Source: Klenkia marina
GTDB lineage: Bacteria > Actinomycetota > Actinomycetes > Mycobacteriales > Geodermatophilaceae
Length of the DNA: 64,000 nucleotides
Assembly: GCF_900101025.1 (NCBI RefSeq)
Contig: NZ_FMUH01000001.1
Span: 1 to 64,000 of the forward strand
Reading direction: 5' to 3'
Shown: one piece after another, positions 8,085 through 18,114 of the stretch
How the letters are laid out: every line of letters starts with the position of its first letter
Position numbering within the stretch: position 1 is the stretch's first letter
The notes under the pieces: generated by a model
What the model was told of the DNA's origin: nothing
Seen by the model: only the letters and a program-made list of their open reading frames with translations
Database searches by the model: none
Position numbers and translations under genes: made by a program

Positions 8085-9400
8085 TCAGGCCACGGCGACC
8101 GGGGCCCCCAGCACGCGGTCGAGGTAGGCGTTGGTCAGCACCCCGGTGGGGTCCAGGCGGTCGCGCACGGCCACGAACTCGCCGAACCGGGGGTAGCGCT
8201 CGGCCAGCCTGGCTGCGTCGAGGCCGTGCTCCTTGCCCCAGTGCGGCCGCCCGCCCACGTCGGCGGCCATCGCCTCGAAGGTGGCGAAGTAGTCGGTCGG
8301 GTCGCTGCGGGCCGGCACGTGGACGGCGACGTAGGCGGTGTCGCGCCCCGAGGCCGTGGACAGCGGGACGTCGTCGGCGGCGGCGTAGCGCACCTCGGTG
8401 GGGATGGGCAGCCGCCAGCCGCGCGCCACGGTCTGCCGGGCCAGCTCGCGGAGCAGACCGGGGACGGTGTCGCGCGGGACGGCGTACTCGCTCTCGCGGA
8501 ACCGGAACCGCCGGGCGGAGACGAACACGCGGTGCGAGAGGTCGGTGGCGGTGCGCGGGCTCAGCGCCGTCGAGGCGAACCGGGCCAGCGGCGGCACCAG
8601 GGCCGGCACCCGGCGCCCGGTGGCGATGAGCGCTGCGTAGGCACCGTTGGCGAGCAGCTCGTCCTCCCACAGCGCCTGCCACCGGGGCAGCGGCGCGAGG
8701 CCCTCGGAGACCGGCACCCGGGTGTTGCGCTTGGCCAGGCACGTGTCGGTGTGCGGGAACCAGTGGAACTCGACGTGGTCGGCCGACGTCATGAACCCGT
8801 CGAGGTCCTCGAGCACCTCGGCCAGCGGCATCGGCCCCTCCTCCATGCGCAGCGCGAACGCCGGCACCGCCTGCAGCGTGACGGTGGACAGCACCCCGAG
8901 GGCCCCCAGGCCGAGCCGGGCGGCGGCGAAGACCTCGGGTTCGTGGTCCGCGGAGCAGTCCAGCACGGCGCCGTCCGGGGTGACCAGCTGCAGGGCGCGC
9001 ACCTGGGTGGGCAGTCCGCCGAAGGCGGCCCCGGTGCCGTGCGTGCCGGTGGACAGCGCCCCGGCGACGGTCTGCCGGTCGATGTCCCCCAGGTTGGTCA
9101 AGGCCCAGCCCTCACGTGCCAGCGCCGTGTTGAGCCGGTGCAGGGGGATGCCGGCCTGCACGGTGACCAGGCCGTCGGGGGCGATGTCGACCAGGTCGGC
9201 GTGCCGGTCGAGTACGAGCTGCACCTGCTCGGGCCGGCCGATGCCGGAGAACGAGTGCCCGCTGCCGATCGGGCGCACCCGGCGGCCGGCGACGGACGCC
9301 TCGTGCAGCACCGTGGCGATCTCGCCGGTCGTGCGCGGGTGCCGCACGTCGATGCCCTCGGCCCGTTGGTTGCCCGCCCAGTTCCGCCACCGCACGGGCG

Positions 9401-9404
<4 letters not shown>
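8085..9404 (-). CDS. D-arabinono-1,4-lactone oxidase / FAD-linked sugar-lactone oxidase
   Basis: A 439-residue flavoenzyme of the VAO family. The N-terminal FAD domain has VRPIGSGHSFSG, whose histidine is the expected covalent FAD site of aldonolactone and alditol oxidases, and GDIDRQTVAGALSTGTHGTG. The ALO domain fills the C-terminus, including GRPHWGKEH, the conserved HWxK box. It oxidises sugar lactones or polyols with oxygen; the exact substrate is unknown. The ATG overlaps the stop of the ABC-F gene as ATGA, so the two are translationally coupled. Confidence 0.88.
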
Positions 9405-11020
<1,616 letters not shown>

Positions 11021-11053
11021 GCCGTCCAGTCTCGCCGACGGCGTCGAGCGGGT

Positions 11054-11152
11054 TCAGCCCAGCAGGATCGAGAAGACCACGGCACCGGCGGCGAGCACCA
11101 TCGACAGGACGACGATGCCCGCCACCACGCGCTGCTTGTCCCGGTCCATCAT
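11054..11152 (-). CDS. Small single-span membrane protein (32 aa)
   Basis: A 32-residue ORF beginning with tandem ATGs. It has a charged head (MMDRDKQR) and one hydrophobic helix from about residue 9 to the C-terminus. It sits between sfnG (stop 11171) and the ABC-F gene (start 11020) on the same strand. The amphipathic head followed by a clean transmembrane run and the fitting position suggest a real small membrane protein, but the length is too short for homology-based proof. Function unknown. Confidence 0.5.
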   Translation of the reverse strand: MMDRDKQRVVAGIVVLSMVLAAGAVVFSILLG

Positions 11153-11170
11153 GGCCGGACCGTAACCGGC

Positions 11171-12316
11171 TCAGACGGTGGCGGCTGGCTGGAACTGCGT
11201 GGGGGCGAAGCCGGCGGCCTGCTCCATCTCGCGCACCAGCGGCATCACCTTCGCGCCGAAGGCCTCGATCTCCTCCTGGAAGTGCAGGAAGCCGCAGAGG
11301 AAGAGGTCGACCCCGTGCCGGCGGAACTCGACGATGCGCTCGGCGATCTGCTCGGGCGTGCCGATCAGGTTGGTCTTGAAGCCGTCGTTGTACTGCACGA
11401 GGTCCTCGAAGGAGGAGTCGGCCCACATGCCCTTCTTGTCCCCGGTCGAGCTGCCGGCCTGCGCGACGGCGTCGCGGAACCCCTCGACGGCGGGCTTGTT
11501 CGCCTTGGCCACGATCTCGCGGAGGGTCTCGTGCGCCTCGGCCTCGGTGTCGCGGGCGATGACGAAGCCGTTCAGGCCGAAGCGCACCCGGCGGCCCAGC
11601 GGGTCGGCGACCGCGCGGACGTCGCGGATCTGCTCGTCGATGCCGGCGAGGTCCTTGCCGTTGGAGAAGTACCAGTCGCTGACCCGGCCGGCCATCTGCC
11701 GGGCCGCGGTGGAGTTGCCGCCCTGGAAGATCTCGGGGTGCGGCCGGCCCGGTGAGGACAGCGGCTTGGGCTGCAGGTCGAAGTCGCGGAAGCGGTAGAA
11801 GTCGCCGCCCAGGGTGTAGCCGTCCTCGGTCCAGATGCCGCGCAGGGCGGAGATGAACTCCTCCGAGCGGCGGTAGCGCTCGTCGTGCTCGAGCCACGGC
11901 TCGCCCATGGCGGTGAACTCGCCCTTGAACCAGCCCGAGACGACGTTGACCGCGAACCGCCCGTTGCTGAGGTGGTCGGCGGTGGCCCCGAGCTTGGCCA
12001 GCACACCGGGCTGCCACATGCCGGGGTGGACGGCGGCGATCAGCTTGAGCCGCTCGGTGGCCAGCAGCAGCGCGAGGGAGAAGGAGACCGACTCGTGCTG
12101 GTAGGCCGCGCTGTAGCTGGCCATGTAGCGCACCTGCGACAGCGCGTACTCGAAGCCGACCTGCTCCGCGGTCTGGGCGAGCTTCTTGTTGTAGTCGTAG
12201 CCCCAGTCGGTGCGCTGCTCGATGGTCGAGGTGACCAGGCCGCCGCTGACGTTGGGGACCCAGTAGGCGAACTTGGCGGCCTGCAGCTCGTCGTCGGGGG
12301 TGGTGGGTGCGCTCAT
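11171..12316 (-). CDS. sfnG: FMN-dependent dimethylsulfone monooxygenase, SfnG type
   Basis: A 381-residue flavin monooxygenase of the luciferase-like fold. Family features include KFAYWVPNVSGGLVTS near the N-terminus, HPGMWQPG, the FMN-contacting GRFAVNVVSGWFKGE and HPEIFQGGNS. With FMNH2 and oxygen, SfnG converts dimethylsulfone to methanesulfinate, so cells can draw sulfur from organosulfur compounds. That fits the cysteine-containing leader peptide and hairpin upstream. I see no flavin reductase partner nearby, so FMNH2 must come from elsewhere. Confidence 0.88.
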   Translation of the reverse strand: MSAPTTPDDELQAAKFAYWVPNVSGGLVTSTIEQRTDWGYDYNKKLAQTAEQVGFEYALSQVRYMASYSAAYQHESVSFSLALLLATERLKLIAAVHPGMWQPGVLAKLGATADHLSNGRFAVNVVSGWFKGEFTAMGEPWLEHDERYRRSEEFISALRGIWTEDGYTLGGDFYRFRDFDLQPKPLSSPGRPHPEIFQGGNSTAARQMAGRVSDWYFSNGKDLAGIDEQIRDVRAVADPLGRRVRFGLNGFVIARDTEAEAHETLREIVAKANKPAVEGFRDAVAQAGSSTGDKKGMWADSSFEDLVQYNDGFKTNLIGTPEQIAERIVEFRRHGVDLFLCGFLHFQEEIEAFGAKVMPLVREMEQAAGFAPTQFQPAATV

Positions 12317-12358
12317 GGCGGGATGTCCTCAGCAGGTCGGGAGATGGGCGTGCGAGGG

Positions 12359-12377
12359 CCGGCGGGATCGCCGCCGG
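12359..12377 (-). promoter_or_regulatory. Candidate attenuator hairpin in the sfnG leader
   Basis: CCGGCGG at 12359-12365 pairs perfectly with 12371-12377 around a five-base loop. It lies between the leader-peptide stop and the sfnG start, where a transcription or translation attenuator would be expected. No long U-run follows. Confidence 0.5.
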
Positions 12378-12404
12378 GGTGGCGCCTGGGGTGGGAGCGG
12401 TCGC

Positions 12405-12479
12405 TCAGCGCAGACAGGCGGAGGTGCACACCAGGGCGAAGTCCACGACGCGACGACGCGTCAGCTCCTGGGTGCGCAC
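12405..12479 (-). CDS. Putative cysteine-responsive leader peptide of sfnG
   Basis: A 24-residue ORF starting at GTG 12479 and ending 88 bases before sfnG. Its second half reads TRRRVVDFALVCTSACLR and ends directly at the stop. I recall this as the form of actinobacterial putative leader peptides before sulfur genes: a TRR..VD[LF] core with cysteines close to the stop. Slow translation of the two cysteine codons under sulfur limitation would let the ribosome sense cysteine. The peptide was noticed from its motif and position; its regulatory role is inferred. Confidence 0.65.
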   Translation of the reverse strand: MRTQELTRRRVVDFALVCTSACLR

Positions 12480-12511
12480 GCGCCGAGGAAACCACACCGA
12501 CCTGGTGGACT

Positions 12512-13096
12512 TCACCTCGAGGCGGGTCGCGTTCCCCACAACAACGTGTCCAGGGCGGTGCCGGCCTCGACCTCCCGGGTGACCTGCTCGCAGCGGTCGA
12601 CGTCCAGCAGTGCGGCGACCGGGGCCAGCCGGTCGACCGAGTGCAGGATCGCGGTGTCCTGCGGGCCACCCACCCCGTGCACGACGTTGTCCACGTCGTG
12701 GCCCAGCACGAGCAGCCGACCACCGGGCCGCAGCCAGCCCACCGCACGGGTGAGCAGGTCCACGGTCTCGGCCTCGGGCAGGTGCAGGTAGGCCACGAGC
12801 ACGAGGTCCAGGGACGTGTCGGCGGCCCGCCAGGTGGTCGCGTCGGCGACCGCCCACTGCACGTCCCGGCCGTAGGTGGTCGCCCGCCCGCGGTCGAGGC
12901 CGACGGCGGAGAAGTCGACCGCGGTGACCCGCCAGCCCCGGGCGGCCAACCAGAGCGCGTGCCGCCCCTCCCCCGCGGCCAGGTCGACGGCGTCGCCGGG
13001 CGGCAGGTCGGCGCACAGCTGCGCCACCAGGGGGTTCGGGGTGGCCGACCACTGCTGCTTCTCGGCGTAGCGGGCGTCCCAGTCGGTGGCGTGCAC
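12512..13096 (-). CDS. Class I SAM-dependent methyltransferase
   Basis: A 194-residue methyltransferase. The N-terminus WDARYAEKQQWSATPNP is typical of TehB/UbiE-like small-molecule methyltransferases, followed by the SAM loop VDLAAGEGRHALWLA and the acidic strand VTAVDFS. The post-core region DLVLVAYLHLP fits the same group. The substrate is unknown. I use GTG 13096, with an AGGT nine bases upstream. It lies upstream of sfnG on the same strand, separated by the leader-peptide region. Confidence 0.82.
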   Translation of the reverse strand: MHATDWDARYAEKQQWSATPNPLVAQLCADLPPGDAVDLAAGEGRHALWLAARGWRVTAVDFSAVGLDRGRATTYGRDVQWAVADATTWRAADTSLDLVLVAYLHLPEAETVDLLTRAVGWLRPGGRLLVLGHDVDNVVHGVGGPQDTAILHSVDRLAPVAALLDVDRCEQVTREVEAGTALDTLLWGTRPASR

Positions 13097-13121
13097 GGCG
13101 CGCAACCTAACCGCCGTGGCT

Positions 13122-13145
13122 GTGCGGTGGGGCCTCCCGCCGCAC
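13122..13145. promoter_or_regulatory. Inverted repeat in the methyltransferase-catalase divergent region
   Basis: GTGCGGTGGG at 13122-13131 pairs with CCCGCCGCAC at 13136-13145, with one mismatch and a four-base centre. It lies about 100 bases before the catalase start and 26 bases before the methyltransferase start, so it could be an operator for either. I cannot assign a regulator. Confidence 0.4.
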
Positions 13146-13247
13146 GGCACGCCCGTTTGGCCCTCCCGCGGCGACGGGCATGACGACGTGGTCTCGCGTC
13201 CAGAGAACCGGCGTCGGCATCCCCCACCCCCGAACCCAGGGAGAGCA

Positions 13248-15353
13248 ATGCCTCCGGCACCCAAGCCCGACCAGTCCGCCCCCGCGCAGGTCAGCCCGAC
13301 CGGTGTCCCGTTCGAGGCCGCCGACGGCGACCGCGACCCGCGCGCCCAGGGCGGCGACGTCCTGACCTCGCCGAACGGCGTGCGCATCCCGGACACCGAT
13401 CACGCGCTCAAGGCCGGTCGTCGCGGGCCGACGCTGCTGGAGGACTTCCACCTCCGCGAGAAGATCAGCCACTTCGACCACGAGCGCATCCCCGAGCGGG
13501 CCGTGCACGCCCGCGGCGCCGGGGCGCACGGCGTGTTCACCGCGAACGGGTCGGCGGCCAGCATCACGCGGGCACCGGTGCTGGCGGAGAAGGGGCTGGA
13601 GACGCCCGTGTTCGTGCGGTTCTCCACCGTGCTGGGCTCGCGCGGCTCGGCCGACACCGCCCGGGACACCCGCGGGTTCGCGACGAAGTTCTACACCAAG
13701 GAGGGCACCTGGGACCTGGTCGGCAACAACATGCCGGTCTTCTTCATCCAGGAGGCCATCAAGTTCCCCGACCTCGTCCACGCGGCCAAGCCCAGCCCGA
13801 ACCGGGAGATCCCGCAGGCGCAGTCGGCGCACGACTCGTTCTGGGACTTCGTGTCGCTGCACACCGAGGCCACCCACCACACGCTGTGGAACATGAGCGA
13901 CCGGGGCATCCCGCGCAGCTACCGGATGATGGAGGGCTTCGGCGTCCACTCGTTCCGCCTGGTCAACGAGGCGCGGGAGACCGTGCTCGTGCAGTTCAAG
14001 TGGACCCCCAAGCTCGGCGTGCACTCCCTGACCTGGGAGGAGGCGCAGCTGGCGATGGGCACCGACCCCGACTTCCACCGCCGCGACCTCGCCGATGCCA
14101 TCGAGGCCGGCGCGTTCCCCGAGTGGGAGCTGGGCGTGCAGGTGTTCCCGGACGACGAGGAGCAGATGTACGAGGGCATCGACCTGCTGGACTCGACGAA
14201 GATCGTGCCGGAGGAGATGGTGCCGGTGCAGACGATCGGCACGCTGCGGCTGACCGGCAACCCGACCAACTACTTCAGCGAGACCGAGCAGGTGGCCTAC
14301 AACACCGGCCACGTCGTCCCGGGCATCGAGTTCACGAACGACCCGCTGCTGCAGGGCCGCAACTTCTCCTACCAGGACACCCAGCTCACCCGCCTCGGCG
14401 GGCCGAACTGGACCCAGCTGCCGATCAACCGCCCGCACGTGCCGGTGAACGACAACCAGCGCGACGGGTTCATGCAGCAGGGCGTGCCGACCGGCGAGGC
14501 GCCCTACTCCCCCAACACCGTCGACGGCGAGAGTCCGCAGCCGGCCGACTGGGCCGACGGCGGGTACGTCGTCGTGCCGCGGAAGGTCGAGGGCGAGGTC
14601 GTCCGCGAGGTCGCGTCGTCCTTCGAGGACCACTTCAGCCAGCCGGCGATGTTCTACGCCTCGCTGTCCGACGTGGAGAAGACGCACGTGGTCGAGGCGT
14701 ACACGTTCGAGCTCGGCAAGGTGTACGAGCAGGCGATCAAGGAGCGCGTGCTCGGCGTGCTGGTGAACATCGACACCGAGCTGGCCACGCTCGTCGCCGA
14801 GGGCCTCGGCCTGCCGGTGCCCTCGGGCAAGCCCGCCGAGCACCTGCCCCCGTCGCCGGCCCTGGCCCAGGTGAAGGGTGAGTCGTTCCCGCTGGACGGC
14901 CGGCTGGTCGCCGTCGTCGCGGGGCCGGACTCCGACCTCGCCGGGATCGCGTCCCTGCGCACCGCCCTGCAAGCCGAGGGCGTGCAGCTCAAGGTGCTCG
15001 CACCCCGCGGCGGCGTGCTGGGCACGGGCAAGGACCAGCAGGTCGTCGAGCGGACGAACGTCACCGCCCGCTCCATCGAGTTCGACGCGGTCGTGGTCGC
15101 CGACGGCGCCCCCGACGACGGGGACATCAAGGCGACGATCCTGCTGCAGGAGGCGCTGCGCCAGCTCAAGCCGTTCGCCGCCTGGGGCTCGGGCGCCGAC
15201 GTGCTCACCTCGGCCGGGGTGTCCGGGCCGGGCGTGTTCACCGGCTCGTCGGTGGACGACGTCGTCGCGGACCTGGTCGCCGCGATGGGTCAGCACCGGG
15301 TGTGGGAGCGGGCCGACCTGGTCACCGCCTCCGCCGTCCCGCCGGCGGTCTGA
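13248..15353 (+). CDS. katE: Large-subunit (clade II) catalase, KatE type
   Basis: A 701-residue haem catalase that splits hydrogen peroxide. Catalytic residues are visible: the distal histidine in RAVHARGAGAHG, the distal asparagine in GNNMPVFFIQ and the proximal haem tyrosine in GRNFSYQDTQ. The length and the C-terminal flavodoxin-like domain, from about residue 545 (DGRLVAVVAGPDSDLAGI onward), place it in the large HPII-like clade. The start is ATG 13248, preceded by AGGGAGA. It has its own promoter region and terminator, so it is probably monocistronic and stress-regulated. Confidence 0.95.
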   Translation: MPPAPKPDQSAPAQVSPTGVPFEAADGDRDPRAQGGDVLTSPNGVRIPDTDHALKAGRRGPTLLEDFHLREKISHFDHERIPERAVHARGAGAHGVFTANGSAASITRAPVLAEKGLETPVFVRFSTVLGSRGSADTARDTRGFATKFYTKEGTWDLVGNNMPVFFIQEAIKFPDLVHAAKPSPNREIPQAQSAHDSFWDFVSLHTEATHHTLWNMSDRGIPRSYRMMEGFGVHSFRLVNEARETVLVQFKWTPKLGVHSLTWEEAQLAMGTDPDFHRRDLADAIEAGAFPEWELGVQVFPDDEEQMYEGIDLLDSTKIVPEEMVPVQTIGTLRLTGNPTNYFSETEQVAYNTGHVVPGIEFTNDPLLQGRNFSYQDTQLTRLGGPNWTQLPINRPHVPVNDNQRDGFMQQGVPTGEAPYSPNTVDGESPQPADWADGGYVVVPRKVEGEVVREVASSFEDHFSQPAMFYASLSDVEKTHVVEAYTFELGKVYEQAIKERVLGVLVNIDTELATLVAEGLGLPVPSGKPAEHLPPSPALAQVKGESFPLDGRLVAVVAGPDSDLAGIASLRTALQAEGVQLKVLAPRGGVLGTGKDQQVVERTNVTARSIEFDAVVVADGAPDDGDIKATILLQEALRQLKPFAAWGSGADVLTSAGVSGPGVFTGSSVDDVVADLVAAMGQHRVWERADLVTASAVPPAV

Positions 15354-15358
15354 TCGAC

Positions 15359-15390
15359 CCACCTCCGCCGCCCCCGGGCGGCGGAGGTGG
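15359..15390 (+). terminator. Terminator of the catalase gene
   Basis: A 12-bp perfect stem (15359-15370 with 15379-15390) around an eight-base GC loop starts five bases after the catalase stop. Confidence 0.8.
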
Positions 15391-15402
15391 CAGCCTGACC
15401 GG

Positions 15403-15831
15403 GTGACCTGGTTCGTGCGCGGCTTCGCCGCGGTGGCCGCGGCGCTGGCCGTGGTCGCCCTCGTTGCCGGGCACCCGCTGCCCGGGTCGGGCATGGCGCT
15501 GACCGCGGTCGGGCTGCTCATCACCTCGGTGGACACCCGACGGCGCGAGGCCGAGCGGCGGGCGGCCTTCGCCCAGCGGCTGCGGGCCGCCCGCCGCGAA
15601 CCGCAGGCCGCGGTCGTCGTCGGCCGCCTGCCGGGCGGCCTCACGGCTCGGCTGGTCCCGGTCTGGGTGGACGTCGACGGCGAGGCCCGCGGCCAGCTCG
15701 CACCCGGGGTCCAGGAGGTCTTCCCCGTGTCGGCGGGTGCCCGGGTCGTCACCGTCCGCCGTCCCTGGTCCTCGGGCCGCCCGCTGCAGGTGTTCGTCCC
15801 ACCGGGCGGCACCGCCGTCGTCGACGCCTGA
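15403..15831 (+). CDS. Hypothetical membrane-anchored protein (142 aa)
   Basis: I do not recognise this protein. It begins at GTG 15403 with two hydrophobic segments (residues about 5-22 and 28-40). A charged helix (DTRRREAERRAAFAQRLR) and a mostly beta C-terminal part ending in VFVPPGGTAVVDA follow. The layout suggests two short membrane spans and a cytoplasmic tail. It lies between the catalase terminator and the lepB remnant, which converges on it with only 12 bases between the stops. Confidence 0.65.
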   Translation: MTWFVRGFAAVAAALAVVALVAGHPLPGSGMALTAVGLLITSVDTRRREAERRAAFAQRLRAARREPQAAVVVGRLPGGLTARLVPVWVDVDGEARGQLAPGVQEVFPVSAGARVVTVRRPWSSGRPLQVFVPPGGTAVVDA

Positions 15832-15843
15832 CCCGGGGCCCGC

Positions 15844-16328
15844 TCAGTCCAGCTGGTCCGGCGTCCAGGGCGACGGGCCCCGGATCGGCGGCCGCTGTCG
15901 GTCGGGGGTCCGGGCTGTCGATCCACCCGAGGCGGCCCGGCGGCCACACGATGAGCGACGCCTTGCCGATGACGTCGTCGACCGAGATGGGGCCGTGGTC
16001 GCGGGAGTCCGCGGAGTTCGACCGGTGGTCGCCCATCACCCACAGCTGCCCGTCGGCGAGGGTCACCGGGCCGAACGGGCGGGCGTCGTCCTCGAACAGG
16101 TACGGCTCGTCGAGGGGCTGCCCGTCGACGAGCACCCGGCCCTGGTCGTCGCAGCACTGCACGGTCTGCCCGCCCGTGGCGATGACCCGCTCGACGAAGT
16201 CCTCGTCGCTGGGCGCCGCCAGCCCCACCGCCCGGCCCACGAACAGCGCGGCCCGGCCGAACCGCGACGACGGCTCGGAGGTGGTCACCTCGGGGTCCAG
16301 CTCGCCGGGCCCTGGAACACCGCCGTGC
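15844..16328 (-). pseudogene. Signal peptidase I (lepB) remnant, truncated and frameshifted
   Basis: The C-terminal half of a type I signal peptidase is clear: VFQGPASWTP, RVIATGGQTVQC, GQLWVMGDHRSNSADSR and IGKASLIVWPPGR. The part with the membrane anchor and catalytic serine is absent; similarity stops near 16328, just before the DUF222 promoter. The surviving pieces lie in different frames: one C is missing in the run at about 16288-16291, and one extra is present at about 15906-15910, after which the frame ends naturally in SPWTPDQLD. The position of the catalytic lysine (KRVI in active enzymes) is Glu (FVERVI). This is a dead copy; an active lepB must exist elsewhere. Confidence 0.85.
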
Positions 16329-16373
16329 CGCAACCGGCGGTGACCGACGGAGCGCGGCCGACCTCGACGACCT

Positions 16374-16389
16374 TCGAACATCGGTTCTG
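16374..16389 (+). promoter_or_regulatory. Candidate LexA (SOS) box of the DUF222/HNH gene
   Basis: TCGAACATCGGTTCTG matches the actinobacterial LexA box TCGAAC-N4-GTTCGA at ten of twelve defined positions. It lies about 15 bases before the -35 element. In mycobacteria several 13E12-type (DUF222/HNH) genes are known LexA targets, so damage induction is plausible. Confidence 0.65.
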
Positions 16390-16404
16390 AGCTGGGCTTT
16401 CGTC

Positions 16405-16433
16405 TTGTCCGGCCCAGTCCCGACCGGTAGACT
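16405..16433 (+). promoter_or_regulatory. Sigma-70-like promoter of the DUF222/HNH gene
   Basis: TTGTCC at 16405-16410 and TAGACT at 16428-16433 are separated by 17 bases, close to the ideal for the principal sigma factor. The 9-mer CTTCGAACA occurs at 16372-16380 and again at 16432-16440, overlapping the -10 box, so a second half-site may cover the promoter. Confidence 0.6.
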
Positions 16434-16471
16434 TCGAACACCTGATCGAACAGCGGCGGGAGGTGTGCGGG

Positions 16472-17938
16472 GTGGGTGAGCTCGGCACCGGCGCTGCGTT
16501 CGACCCGTTCCCCGACACCGGCCTGTTCGGCGTCTCCTCCCCTGCCGACGCAGCGGCCGCCGCGTGGGCGGCGCTGGACGCCGAGGTCGCCGCGACCCGG
16601 TCAGCCGAGTGCGAGGCGGCGCCGGCCCCCGCCGCGACCGACCGGGCCGCACGCACCGCCGAGCGGGATGCAGCCCAGCAGCTGTCGACGACCGTGCCCG
16701 CCGACGTCGCCGCGGTCCTCGACGCCGCGATCGGCCTGGTCGCCGCCCAGACACCCCTCGGTGGGCCGGGGGTGGTCGCACCGGCTCTGCTGGCGCGGGT
16801 GCGGGGGCTGGCGCAGCTGGCCAACGTCGTCGACACCGCCCTGGCGCACGCAGTCCGGGCCGCGGAGAACGCCCAGGCCGCAGAGTTCGACGGCCACAAG
16901 ACCATGCGGGCGTGGCTGCCCGGGCACCTGAACGTCTCACCCGCCACCGCGGCCCGCCTGGTCCGCGCCGGACGCACGCTGGAGCAGCTGCCCACCTGGG
17001 ACGTCGAGGCCACCGCCGGGCGGATCACCCCGGACCAGACCGCCACGGTCTCCAAGGTCGCCACCCCCGCTCGCCTGGCCGCGGCCGCCGAGCTGGGCGT
17101 CGGGGTTGCCGACCTGGACGCCGAGCTCACCGCCTGCGCCACCGGACCCACCCCCGACACCCTCGGCCCGGTGGTCAAGCGCGCGTTGGACTGGATCGAC
17201 CCCGACGGCCCCGAACCCGACCCCACCCGCCGCCGCGAACTCCACCTGAACCGGGACACCGGCTCCTTCCACGGCCGTCTCGACGAGGTCGGCTTCGAGA
17301 AGCTCGCCACCGCCCTGACCGCCTACCAGCAAGCCGGCCGCGGCAAGGACGACGACCGCACCCACGCCCACCAGATGGCCGACGCCCTCACCCAGCTCGC
17401 CGACAACGCCCTGGCCTCGGCGACCACCCCGGTGCTGCGCGGCAACCGAGCCCACGTCGCGGTCACCATCGACGCCGAGGACCTCTTCGACCCCGACACC
17501 GTGACCGACGCTGCGCGGCTGGGCTCCGGGCAGCAGGTGTCCAACGAGACGGCCCGGCACGTCGCCTGCGACTCGGCCATCACCCGCGTCCTGTTCGGTG
17601 AGGACGGCATGCCGCTGAACATCGGCCGCACCCAACGCCTGGTGCCCGCCCACATCCGCCGCGCCGCCGAGGCCCGCGACGGCGGTTGTGTCTTCGCCGG
17701 CTGCCACAACCCCACCTGGTGGTGCGACGCCCACCACGTCGCCGGGTGGGTCGCCGACCACGGCGAGACCAGCGTCGAGAACACCGCCCTGCTCTGCGAA
17801 CGCCACCACACCCAGGTCCACCACGGCTACTCGGTGCGATGGGACCCCGACCACCACCGATGGCGCACCCACCGACCCGACGGCGACGAGATCACCACCG
17901 GCTACCCATCACCCCGGGGCGAGCCCGGTCGTCGTTGA
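16472..17938 (+). CDS. DUF222 domain HNH endonuclease, 13E12 repeat family
   Basis: A 488-residue protein with an N-terminal helical DUF222 domain and a C-terminal HNH nuclease. The nuclease motif reads CVFAGCHNPTWWCDAHHV, then N and C..HH in VENTALLCERHHTQVHHG, so the zinc cysteines and HNH residues are intact. These multicopy genes are abundant in actinobacteria and behave like mobile or selfish elements; their natural role is unclear. I chose GTG 16472, eight bases after GGGAGG, over GTG 16463, which overlaps that site. The promoter directly abuts the truncated lepB, suggesting its arrival destroyed that gene. Confidence 0.9.
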   Translation: MGELGTGAAFDPFPDTGLFGVSSPADAAAAAWAALDAEVAATRSAECEAAPAPAATDRAARTAERDAAQQLSTTVPADVAAVLDAAIGLVAAQTPLGGPGVVAPALLARVRGLAQLANVVDTALAHAVRAAENAQAAEFDGHKTMRAWLPGHLNVSPATAARLVRAGRTLEQLPTWDVEATAGRITPDQTATVSKVATPARLAAAAELGVGVADLDAELTACATGPTPDTLGPVVKRALDWIDPDGPEPDPTRRRELHLNRDTGSFHGRLDEVGFEKLATALTAYQQAGRGKDDDRTHAHQMADALTQLADNALASATTPVLRGNRAHVAVTIDAEDLFDPDTVTDAARLGSGQQVSNETARHVACDSAITRVLFGEDGMPLNIGRTQRLVPAHIRRAAEARDGGCVFAGCHNPTWWCDAHHVAGWVADHGETSVENTALLCERHHTQVHHGYSVRWDPDHHRWRTHRPDGDEITTGYPSPRGEPGRR

Positions 17939-18058
17939 GCAGTCGCCCCCCAGCTCAGGTCGAGGACCGGTCCAGCCGGGTCGCCGACACCTGCAGCGGC
18001 GGCGGGCCGACCGCCGAGTGGAACGGGTCGTGGCGACCATCGTGCTCGGCCGGCTCGG

Positions 18059-18084
18059 CTGAGCCGGCCAACCGCCCGGCTCAG
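18059..18084. terminator. Bidirectional terminator between the DUF222 gene and pxpC
   Basis: CTGAGCCGG at 18059-18067 pairs perfectly with 18076-18084 around an eight-base loop, between two converging genes. The remaining 120 bases after the DUF222 stop hold nothing I recognise. Confidence 0.7.
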
Positions 18085-18114
18085 TCCACCCCGGCCCGGG
18101 TCACCCTCGTGGTC

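Noticed and set aside
15844-16328. Programmed frameshifting in lepB
   Set aside because: The gene also lacks its N-terminal half and the catalytic lysine, so decay explains the shifts better than recoding.
13107-16940. A 1,277-codon open frame on the lower strand across the catalase gene
   Set aside because: It is the mirror of high-GC coding sequence, with Arg/Gly/Val-rich nonsense, and lies opposite clear catalase, lepB-remnant and DUF222 sequences.
16330-18058. Terminal inverted repeats or target duplications marking the DUF222 gene as an insertion element
   Set aside because: The only repeat found, CTTCGAACA, lies inside the promoter. No matching copy was seen after the gene, so element ends cannot be drawn.
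17939-18058. The missing N-terminal half of lepB on the far side of the DUF222 gene
   Set aside because: No frame here encodes a membrane anchor or the SMEP-type serine motif, so the gene was not simply split in two.
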